Assembly: GCA_020849725.1 (NCBI GenBank)
Contig: JADLAZ010000134.1
Coordinates: 1 to 13,886, forward strand
DNA from: Chloroflexota bacterium
GTDB lineage: Bacteria > Chloroflexota > Chloroflexia > Thermomicrobiales > JADLAZ01
Direction: 5' to 3'
Length of the DNA: 13,886 nt
Made by a program: the position numbers and the translations under genes
The notes under the pieces: model-generated
Told to the model about the DNA's origin: nothing
What the model saw: the letters and a program-made list of their open reading frames with translations, nothing else
Database searches by the model: none
Part shown: in pieces, positions 8,197 to 13,886 of the stretch
Position numbering within the stretch: position 1 is the first letter of the stretch
Layout: each line of letters starts with the position of its first letter

Positions 8197-8235
8197 ATGC
8201 GCGTGCTGGTCTATTCTGCCACCTCCTATCGTTAG
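8197..8235 (+). pseudogene. 12-codon stub resembling the 5' end of a D-lactate dehydrogenase gene
   Basis: A short frame (MRVLVYSATSYR, then TAG) has a textbook ribosome binding site, AGGAG at 8186-8190, 6 nt before the ATG. The peptide resembles the opening beta-strand of LdhA-type D-lactate/2-hydroxyacid dehydrogenases (M-K/R-V-x-V-x/Y-S-x-K-x-Y-D-R in family members I recall). No dehydrogenase sequence follows before the phosphofructokinase start at 8311. It reads as the remnant of a gene whose body was deleted. The surrounding glycolysis genes make a former lactate dehydrogenase plausible. The alternative is a functional leader peptide for the phosphofructokinase gene 75 nt downstream. 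Twelve residues cannot prove homology. Confidence 0.4.
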
Positions 8236-8310
8236 CCCGCCCGTGCCGCTGCTGTCTCAGACGCACTATCTGATCACGCAGGCTTGCCCGACGCAGGAGA
8301 CGACACAACG

Positions 8311-10551
8311 ATGGACAGCCCGCATCCCGGCGCGATCGGCGTCCTCACCAGCGGCGGCGACGCGCCGGGCATGAATGCGGCGGTGCGGGCGGTGGCGCGC
8401 ACCGCGCTCGGGCGGGGCCTCGAAGTCTACGCAATTCGAGAGGGCTACCAGGGCCTGATCGACGGCGGCGACCACATCCGCCGCCTGGCCTGGAACGATC
8501 TGGGCGGCATCCTGCAGCGCGGAGGGACGATCATCGGCACGGCCCGCTCGGCCGCCTTCCAGACCCGCGACGGGCGGCGCCTGGCGGTGCAACACCTGCT
8601 GGAGCACGGCATCGACCGGCTGGTCGTCATCGGCGGCGACGGCAGCCTCACCGGCGCCGACGTCTTCCGCCAGGAGTGGGCCGGCCTGCTGGCCGAGCTG
8701 GTCGACACCGGCCAGGTCGAGGCTGCGCTCGCCGCGCGCTACCCCCACCTCGGCATCGTCGGGCTGGTCGGCTCGATCGACAACGACATGTGCGGCACTG
8801 ACATGACTATCGGCGCTGATACGGCGCTGCACCGCATCACCGAGGCGCTCGACGCGCTCGGCAGCACCGCCGCCAGCCACCAACGCACCTTCGTCATCGA
8901 GGTGATGGGGCGACGGTGCGGCTACCTGGCGCTGACCGGCGCCATCGCTGGCGGCGCCGACTATGTGCTGTTGCCGGAGCAGCCGCCGGCGGACGGCTGG
9001 CAGGACGAGATGGCGGCGCTGTTGCGGGCCGGGCGCGCCGCCGGCCGGCGTGACAGCGTCGTCATCGTCGCCGAGGGCGCGCAGGACCGGCACGGCCGGC
9101 CGATCACCAGCCAGGACGTGCGCCAGGCGCTGGAGGAGCGGTTGGGCGAAGAGGTGCGCGTGACGATCCTCGGCCACGTCCAACGCGGTGGCTCACCCAG
9201 CGCCTACGATCGCTGGATGAGCACCCTGCTGGGCTACGCCGCGGTGGAGGAGCTGCTGAGCGGCACGCCAGCGGACACACCGCGCCTGATCGGCATCCAG
9301 GGCACCCGCGTCGCGCGCGAGCCACGGATGGACAGCGTTGCCGAGACGCGCCGGCTGCCGGCGCTGATCGCCGCCGGCGACTACGCTGCGGCGATTGAGC
9401 TGCGCGGCGGCAACTTCGGCGCGCTGCTGACGACGTTCACGGCGCTGGCCACCGCGGTGCCGAGCGTCACCCACCCCGCGCGGCCGACACGGCTGGCGCT
9501 GCTGCACGCCGGCGACCCGGCGCCGGGGATGAACCCGGCCGTGCGCGCCGCCGTGCGGCTGGGGCTGGACCGCGGCCACACGATGCTGCTGGTGCACAAC
9601 GGCTTCGACGGCCTGATCGCGGGTGAGATCGAGCGCGCCACCTGGGGGCGCGTCGACGGCTGGGGCAGCCGTGGTGGCGCCGAGATCGGCACCAGCCGCG
9701 CCGCGCCCGACGCGGCGCGCTTCGAGCGCATCGCCGCCACCATCACCGAGCACGCCATCGACGGCCTCCTGATTATCGGCGGCTGGGCCGGCTACGAGAC
9801 GGCCGAGCGCCTTCTGCGCGCCGGCATCATCTATCCCGCGCTGGGTGTGCCGATGCTGTGCATGCCGGCGACGATCGACAACAGCCTGCCGGCCTGCGAC
9901 TGGAGCCTCGGCGCCGACACCGCGCTCAACACGATCGTCGGGGTCATTGACAAGCTCAAGCAGTCGGCCGTGGCCACGCGTCGCTGCTTCGTCGTCGAAG
10001 TCGGTGGCCAGGAAAGCAGCTACTTGCCGCTGATCAGCGGCATCGCCACCGGCGCCGAGCGCGTCTACCTGCGCGAGGAGGAGATCCATCTGCGCCACCT
10101 GCAAGACGACCTGGAAGCGATGATCGCCGACTTCGACCGGGGCAAGCGCCTGAGCGTCGTCGTGCGCAACCAGCAAGCCAGCGACCACTACACGACCGAC
10201 TTCCTGACCGCGCTGTTCGCCGCCGAGGGCCGCGGCCGATTTGAGGTTGGCCAGGTGCGGCTCGGCTACGTCCAGGAGGGCGGCGACCCATCGCCGAGCG
10301 ACCGCATCCTGGCGATGATGCTGGCCGCGAACGCGATCGACACGCTCAGTCGCGAGGTCGCCGCCGGCAGCGCCCGCGGCCTGTTCCTGGGAGTTCACAG
10401 CGGTCGCGTCAACATCCATGATCTGGATACGCTGCCGGGCCTGATAAGCGGCCAGCGCCGGTGCGCGGGCGAGCCGTGGTGGCTGAGCCTGCGCCCAGTG
10501 GCTCAGGCCATGGCCCAGCCGGGCCGGCCATCGTCGTCGCCGCCGGGCTGA
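8311..10551 (+). CDS. pfk: Tandem-duplicated, eukaryote-type 6-phosphofructokinase
   Basis: This enzyme phosphorylates fructose-6-phosphate to fructose-1,6-bisphosphate (EC 2.7.1.11). The 746 residues form two homologous PFK halves, about 5-375 and 392-735, against roughly 320 for an ordinary bacterial PfkA and about 780 for animal PFK-1. The N half is catalytic. It has TSGGDAPGMN (13-22), GGDGS (108-112), GLVGSIDND (151-159) with base Asp157, MGRRCGY (199-205), AEG (254-256) and R283 with HVQRGG (289-294). Gly111 and Gly154 indicate ATP rather than pyrophosphate as donor. The C half keeps the fold signature GDPAPGMN (401-408) but is degenerate: GGDGS became GGWAG (490-494), SIDND became TIDNS (521-525), and MGRxCG became VGGQES. 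It is therefore probably an effector-binding half. EPWWLSLRP near the end also has a counterpart in animal PFK. The start is ATG 8311, AGGAG 11 nt upstream; a TTG at 8284 is less likely. Confidence 0.95.
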   Translation: MDSPHPGAIGVLTSGGDAPGMNAAVRAVARTALGRGLEVYAIREGYQGLIDGGDHIRRLAWNDLGGILQRGGTIIGTARSAAFQTRDGRRLAVQHLLEHGIDRLVVIGGDGSLTGADVFRQEWAGLLAELVDTGQVEAALAARYPHLGIVGLVGSIDNDMCGTDMTIGADTALHRITEALDALGSTAASHQRTFVIEVMGRRCGYLALTGAIAGGADYVLLPEQPPADGWQDEMAALLRAGRAAGRRDSVVIVAEGAQDRHGRPITSQDVRQALEERLGEEVRVTILGHVQRGGSPSAYDRWMSTLLGYAAVEELLSGTPADTPRLIGIQGTRVAREPRMDSVAETRRLPALIAAGDYAAAIELRGGNFGALLTTFTALATAVPSVTHPARPTRLALLHAGDPAPGMNPAVRAAVRLGLDRGHTMLLVHNGFDGLIAGEIERATWGRVDGWGSRGGAEIGTSRAAPDAARFERIAATITEHAIDGLLIIGGWAGYETAERLLRAGIIYPALGVPMLCMPATIDNSLPACDWSLGADTALNTIVGVIDKLKQSAVATRRCFVVEVGGQESSYLPLISGIATGAERVYLREEEIHLRHLQDDLEAMIADFDRGKRLSVVVRNQQASDHYTTDFLTALFAAEGRGRFEVGQVRLGYVQEGGDPSPSDRILAMMLAANAIDTLSREVAAGSARGLFLGVHSGRVNIHDLDTLPGLISGQRRCAGEPWWLSLRPVAQAMAQPGRPSSSPPG

Positions 10552-10566
10552 GGGTGCGGCGACCGG

Positions 10567-11331
10567 CTACGCCGCGGTCCAGCCCGCGTCGGCCGGGATG
10601 ATCGCGCCATTGACATAGCGCGCCTCGTCCGAGGCCAGGAAGAGCGCCAGCGTCGCGATATCCTCCGGATCGAGCATCGCCGGGATGAGCGCGGCATAGG
10701 CGCCAGCGCGCGCCGCCCCAGCCGGGTCCAGTCGCGTCGCGACCATCGTCTCGCCGATGTTGGTCTTGGTGCCACCCGGGCAGATGGCGTTGCAGCGGAC
10801 TCCCTGGGCGGCGTAGATCCAGGCCGTATTCCGCGTCAATCCGACCAGCGCGTGCTTGGAGGCGGTGTAGACGGCGCCGGCGGCCCCGCCACTGATGCCG
10901 GCCGTCGAGGCGATATTGATGATTGACCCGCCACCCTGCTCGACCATGCGCGGCACCGCCCGGCGCATCGTGAACATCGGGCCGTCCAGGTTGATGCTCA
11001 GCACGCGCCGCCAGATGTCATCCGACAGCTCACCGATGCCCTGCATGTAGTCCATCACGCCGGCGTTGTTGACGAGGATGTCGATCCGGCCGTGCGTGGT
11101 GACCGCCAGGTCGACCAGTCCCGCGGCCGTGGTCTCGTCGGCGATATTGCCCTGCGCGCCGATGATGGTCCCGCCGCTGGCCCGGACGCCGGCGACGGCC
11201 GCATCGAGGCGCGTGGCGTTCCAGTCGCCGGCAACGATCAGCGCGCCCTCGGCCGCGAAGCGCTGGGCCATCGCCAACCCCATGCCGGAGCCAGCACCGG
11301 TGATCACCGCGACTTTGCCCTGCAATCGCAT
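10567..11331 (-). CDS. SDR family NAD-dependent oxidoreductase
   Basis: This 254-residue classical short-chain dehydrogenase has every expected element. The cofactor motif TGAGSGMG is at 11-18. Asp36 at the end of the second beta-strand favours NAD(H) over NADP(H). NNAG lies at 88-91. The catalytic tetrad is Asn114, Ser142, Tyr155 and Lys159 (YTASK). The C-terminal ASDEARYVNGAIIPADAG is typical of classical members. AAGGAGGA (11339-11346) stands 7 nt before the ATG, the strongest ribosome binding site in the window. It is convergent with the phosphofructokinase gene, with only 15 nt between stop codons and no terminator there. Upstream on the same strand lie a hairpin and the cytochrome c gene. 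The substrate (alcohol, sugar or keto acid) cannot be predicted; the family is too broad. Confidence 0.93.
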   Translation of the reverse strand: MRLQGKVAVITGAGSGMGLAMAQRFAAEGALIVAGDWNATRLDAAVAGVRASGGTIIGAQGNIADETTAAGLVDLAVTTHGRIDILVNNAGVMDYMQGIGELSDDIWRRVLSINLDGPMFTMRRAVPRMVEQGGGSIINIASTAGISGGAAGAVYTASKHALVGLTRNTAWIYAAQGVRCNAICPGGTKTNIGETMVATRLDPAGAARAGAYAALIPAMLDPEDIATLALFLASDEARYVNGAIIPADAGWTAA

Positions 11332-11366
11332 CGTCGTGTCCTCCTTGAGCCGATGACGGTCACATA

Positions 11367-11402
11367 GCCCTGGCTGGCGCGGCGGTACGCGCCGGCCAGG
11401 GC
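11367..11402 (-). terminator. Strong hairpin between cytochrome c and SDR genes
   Basis: GCCCTGGCTGGCGCG (11367-11381) and CGCGCCGGCCAGGGC (11388-11402) form a 15-bp stem (14 Watson-Crick pairs and one mismatch or G-U) around a 6-nt loop. It begins 41 nt after the cytochrome c stop on the minus strand and lies 20 nt before the SDR ribosome binding site. No T-tract follows it on the minus strand, so it is a U-less terminator or an mRNA-stabilising element rather than a classical intrinsic terminator. Confidence 0.55.
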
Positions 11403-11443
11403 AAGCGACGCGGTCGAGTGACCCACCAGGGCCGAACCGAGCG

Positions 11444-11863
11444 CTACTGCTGAAGCGACCGGATGTAGGCGATCATGTCGGTCAACTCGGCGTCGGTCAG
11501 CGCCGGGTTGCCACCCTTCGCGGGCATCTCGATGCGCGTGGTGTTGGCCGGGTCAGTCGCCGGCCGGCCCTTCTTGATGAAGTCGAGCAACTGGGCGTCG
11601 CTCTGCCCCTTGACGAAGGCGCTCGTCGTCATGTCCTTGCCCAGACCCGGCACGCCCTTGGCTTCCGGTCCGTGGCAGGCAGCGCAGCTCAGGGTGAACA
11701 ACTGCTTGCCGCGCGCCGCATCGCCCGGCTTGAGCGGCGCGGCCGGCGCGGCCGGCGCGGCCGGCTTGGCCGTTGGGGCCGGCGCGGCGCCGCAGGCCGC
11801 CACCCCGGTCCCGATCAGGAGGCCAGCGGCCAGGATCACTATCGTTCGTCTCATGCCAACCAT
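11444..11863 (-). CDS. Lipoprotein class I cytochrome c, single heme
   Basis: This small electron carrier of 139 residues is anchored outside the membrane. A signal peptide with RR at 5-6 and a hydrophobic stretch at 7-20 ends in the lipobox VAAC, with Cys24 the predicted lipidated residue. An Ala/Pro linker (25-46) follows, then the cytochrome domain. The heme-binding motif CAACH is at 60-64, followed by GPEAKGVPGLG. IEMPAKGG gives Met113 as the likely sixth ligand, and LTDAELTDMIAYIRSL is the usual C-terminal helix. I chose ATG 11863 because AAAGGAG lies 5 nt upstream; MRR at 11854 is an alternative. It starts 68 nt after the stop of the sugar dehydrogenase on the same strand, so it is probably that enzyme's electron acceptor or a link to a terminal oxidase. 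Confidence 0.93.
   Translation of the reverse strand: MVGMRRTIVILAAGLLIGTGVAACGAAPAPTAKPAAPAAPAAPLKPGDAARGKQLFTLSCAACHGPEAKGVPGLGKDMTTSAFVKGQSDAQLLDFIKKGRPATDPANTTRIEMPAKGGNPALTDAELTDMIAYIRSLQQ
11736..11762. repeat. Three tandem copies of a 9-bp unit in the cytochrome c linker
   Basis: GGCGCGGCC is repeated three times without interruption. On the minus strand this encodes Ala-Ala-Pro units in the linker between the lipid anchor and the heme domain. Such a tract can change copy number by slippage, altering linker length in 3-residue steps without a frameshift. Confidence 0.8.
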
Positions 11864-11931
11864 GCTCGCTCCTTTCGTCACGGGACTGCGGCCGCGGACA
11901 GTTCCGCCGGCCACCCAATCGCCACTGATAC

Positions 11932-13886
11932 TCACGGTGGTGATGGCGCCGGCCGGCTCACCAGCGACGCCGCACCCAATCGCGCCAGCTGAATCTCATG
12001 GGGCGCGCCAGCCGCCTCGGGATGGTGTTCCATGCGCGCGCGCTCGAAGTACTGGACGAGATAGGGCTTGCCATCGGTCAGGGAAGTTTCTCCCAATGGC
12101 TCGCTGATCGGCAACCCGTAGAGTCGCTCGCCGCCGGTGCTGCTCCAGTAGGCCAGGAAAGCACCGCTCAGGCTGTGGCGCGTCTCGACGAAGACGCGCC
12201 GCTCGGGCGTGCCATCCAGCGCGCCACCGATCAAACCACGGAACGAGGCCTCATTGGCGCGGCGAGCCGTGGTCTCGCGACCCAGTGACCCGAGTTGGAC
12301 CTCGCCCGCATTCGTCGCTGCCGGATCTGCCTCAAAGCGCGCGCGCTCGAAGTGCTGCACCAGGCGCATCTGGCCGCTGACGCTCGACTCGCGCACCGGC
12401 GGCGTGATCGGATAGCCGAAGGCACTCACACCGCCGTTGGCGTCCCAGAACTGCTTGAAGCGCCCGCTCAACCGCATACCCGTCGCTGGGAAGACGACCT
12501 CGGCGGCGGCCGGCGCGACCGAGAGAGGGTACGGTTGCGCCGCCGGCTGGGTCACCGTGCCGTCGCCGGCCGTGACGGTGACGAGCGTCAGCGCCTCGGC
12601 CGGTTGGCCACCGGCGCTGTCAGCGCAGCGCCGGCTCACTGCGTAGACGCCAGGTTGCTGGAAGGTGTGACTGGGACTGGCGGCGGTGCTGGTCTGACCG
12701 TCGCCGAAGTCCCAGGCGCAGTCGCGGGCGCCGGCCGGCGTGCTGGTCGCCGTGAAGGCGACCGCCAGCGGCGCGGGGCCGCGGCGCGTCGTGGCGGTGA
12801 CGGCCACCTGGCCGGCGTAGTGGATGCGCCAGACCTGGCCACCGGGCGCGGTCGCGCCACCATCGCCGCCGTCATGGTACAGGTTGGTGAAGTAGAGGCC
12901 GTCCGGCTGGAGCTTCAGGTCGACGATCGTGCCATGACCCTCGCCAACGTAACTGGCGAAGCGCACCGGCGGTCGGGAGAAACTACCGTCCGGATCGAGC
13001 GTGAAGGCCTGGATGGCCTTGCCGGCATGCATCGTGCCTCGGTAGTAGACCAGCCCGGAGCTGGCCACCAGCAACTGACCATGACGGTCGGCCGGCAGCG
13101 CCGCCGCATTCGGCCCCTCGACGAACGCCAGCCCGACCGGCGACCAGCGGCCTTCCGGCCAGGTGAAGGCAGCGTGGGTGTGCATGCTGGCATCGCTGCC
13201 GTCCCAGCCGTAGTTGAAGCCGGACGTCAGCCGGATGATCCGGTCGACGCTGGGGCCATTGTCAGTCAGGTAGAGGCGCCCATCCGACGGCCGCCAATCG
13301 AGTCCGTAGGCGTTGCGCAGCCCCTTGGCCAGGATGAAGGAGATCGGCGCTGCCGGCTGGGCCGGGTCGTAGAATGGGTTGTCGGTCGGCGCGCTGCCAT
13401 CCGGGTTCAACCGCAAGATCTTGCCGCCGAAGCTCTTGTCGCTCTGGGAGTTGGCCGCCTCGGCGCCATCGCCGACCGAGACGTAGAGCTTACCGTCCGG
13501 CCCAAAGCTGCACTGCTGCATCTGGTGGGCCGCCCGCGCCAGCCCCTGGCCCGGCTTGACCACCAGCAAATCCTCAGCCGCGTCAGCCGACAGGCCATCG
13601 TCGGAGCGGAAGCGCACCAGCTTGTTGCGCAGGCTGTTGGCCTGATCGCGAAAGACCATCGTCGCGTACACGTCGTGACCCTGCGGCGGCAAGCACACGC
13701 CGACGACACCCATCTCGCCGCTGCCAGGAAAGACGCCGGTCGGGTTCAGGTTCAGCAATCGGTCGGCGAAGGGCAGCACCCGCCCGTCGTTCGTCACCAC
13801 CTTGAGGCGGCCATACAACTCGGTGACGTAGAAGCGGGGCGCGTTCGGGTCCGTGCCGGGGTTAGCTACAAAGGCCAGGCTCGTCG
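11932..13886 (-). CDS. PQQ-type glucose/sorbosone dehydrogenase fused to PKD domain and two C-terminal repeats, 5' end outside window
   Basis: Members of this beta-propeller family oxidise aldose sugars with PQQ and Ca2+, normally outside the cytoplasmic membrane. The window contains the last 650 residues; signal peptide and first propeller strands are missing. Propeller landmarks are GSGEMGVVG, FGPDGKLYVSVGDG, GGKILRLNPDGS, GLRNAYGLDW and GFNYGWDGSD, ending at about 12820. The usual H-x-GG before FGPDG is replaced by HQMQQC, keeping the His only. A PKD domain with WDFGDG follows (about 12571-12810), then two copies of a roughly 72-residue repeat and a short Pro-rich end. The frame is open to the window edge with no stop. 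The cytochrome c gene follows 68 nt after the stop. Some family members lack enzyme activity, so sugar oxidation is likely but not certain. Confidence 0.87.
   Translation of the reverse strand, partial: TSLAFVANPGTDPNAPRFYVTELYGRLKVVTNDGRVLPFADRLLNLNPTGVFPGSGEMGVVGVCLPPQGHDVYATMVFRDQANSLRNKLVRFRSDDGLSADAAEDLLVVKPGQGLARAAHQMQQCSFGPDGKLYVSVGDGAEAANSQSDKSFGGKILRLNPDGSAPTDNPFYDPAQPAAPISFILAKGLRNAYGLDWRPSDGRLYLTDNGPSVDRIIRLTSGFNYGWDGSDASMHTHAAFTWPEGRWSPVGLAFVEGPNAAALPADRHGQLLVASSGLVYYRGTMHAGKAIQAFTLDPDGSFSRPPVRFASYVGEGHGTIVDLKLQPDGLYFTNLYHDGGDGGATAPGGQVWRIHYAGQVAVTATTRRGPAPLAVAFTATSTPAGARDCAWDFGDGQTSTAASPSHTFQQPGVYAVSRRCADSAGGQPAEALTLVTVTAGDGTVTQPAAQPYPLSVAPAAAEVVFPATGMRLSGRFKQFWDANGGVSAFGYPITPPVRESSVSGQMRLVQHFERARFEADPAATNAGEVQLGSLGRETTARRANEASFRGLIGGALDGTPERRVFVETRHSLSGAFLAYWSSTGGERLYGLPISEPLGETSLTDGKPYLVQYFERARMEHHPEAAGAPHEIQLARLGAASLVSRPAPSPP
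11974..12192 (-). repeat. C-terminal protein repeat, copy 2 (FxETxH type)
   Basis: The copy reads FVETRHSLSGAFLAYW at its start, has GLPISEP in the middle and VQYFERARMEHHPE before the end, closing with QLARLG. It is closer than copy 1 to the consensus I associate with secreted Chloroflexota proteins. Function is unknown; it may bind the cell surface or a polymer. Confidence 0.75.
12280..12492 (-). repeat. C-terminal protein repeat, copy 1 (FxETxH type, diverged)
   Basis: The copy reads FPATGMRLSGRFKQFW, GYPITPP, VQHFERARFEADPA and QLGSLG, aligning along its whole length with copy 2 but two residues shorter. The opening ET/H positions have changed to AT/M. A linker of about 29 residues separates the copies. 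Confidence 0.75.

Noticed and set aside
8284..8310. TTG start for the phosphofructokinase nine codons upstream
   Set aside because: It would put the AGGAG site inside the coding region and has no ribosome site of its own; ATG 8311 is preferred although its spacing (11 nt) is long.
9193..10419. 408-codon minus-strand frame opposite the phosphofructokinase
   Set aside because: Antisense shadow with Gln/Asp/Val/Ala-biased composition and no motif, while the plus strand holds clear PFK signatures.
10552..10566. Possible bidirectional terminator between the convergent pfk and SDR genes
   Set aside because: The gap is only 15 nt and has no inverted repeat or T-tract.
11894..11907. GCGGA/TCCGC hairpin between the dehydrogenase and cytochrome c genes
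   Set aside because: Only 5 bp of stem in GC-rich DNA, no T-tract; expected by chance.
11475..12107. 210-codon plus-strand frame over the cytochrome c and dehydrogenase 3' end
   Set aside because: It is opposite a cytochrome c with intact heme motif and signal peptide; its own translation has no recognisable features.

Overview
The window is GC-rich bacterial DNA and is almost fully coding. It most likely comes from a member of the Chloroflexota. The main clue is the last gene, whose C-terminus carries two copies of a secreted repeat (F-x-E-T-x-H ... GYPIS ... VQYFERARxE) that I associate with extracellular proteins of Chloroflexus/Roseiflexus-type bacteria. GC content, strong ribosome binding sites and a recurring extended -10 promoter (TGC-TACACT) fit that, but the assignment is an inference.

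Layout. (1) Positions 1-746, minus strand: 3'-truncated acetamidase/formamidase. (2) Positions 747-1046: divergent promoter region. (3) Positions 1047-4168, plus strand: a sugar-acid catabolic island with a Gfo/Idh/MocA oxidoreductase, a mannonate dehydratase (UxuA-like) and an RraA/HMG-aldolase-family protein. Two near-identical promoters precede the first two genes. (4) Positions 4218-10551, plus strand: a glycogen-to-pyruvate block with glycogen phosphorylase, pyruvate kinase, a 12-codon stub that looks like the amputated 5' end of a D-lactate dehydrogenase gene, and a long tandem phosphofructokinase. (5) Positions 10567-13886, minus strand: SDR dehydrogenase, a strong hairpin, a lipoprotein cytochrome c, and a 5'-truncated PQQ-type sugar dehydrogenase fused to a PKD domain and two C-terminal repeats.

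Functionally, glycogen phosphorylase releases glucose-1-phosphate, phosphofructokinase commits hexose phosphate to glycolysis, and pyruvate kinase finishes it. The catabolic island probably feeds uronic or aldonic acids in by dehydration to a 2-keto-3-deoxy acid followed by possible aldol cleavage. The minus-strand pair looks like an extracytoplasmic sugar oxidation system in which the dehydrogenase hands electrons to the adjacent cytochrome c.

The most striking item is the phosphofructokinase. It is a two-halved enzyme whose N half resembles the animal/fungal enzyme closely (GLVGSIDND, HVQRGG, GADVF), while the C half has lost the catalytic signatures, the same division of labour as in eukaryotic PFK-1. 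No tRNA, rRNA, CRISPR array, insertion sequence or phage gene was seen.
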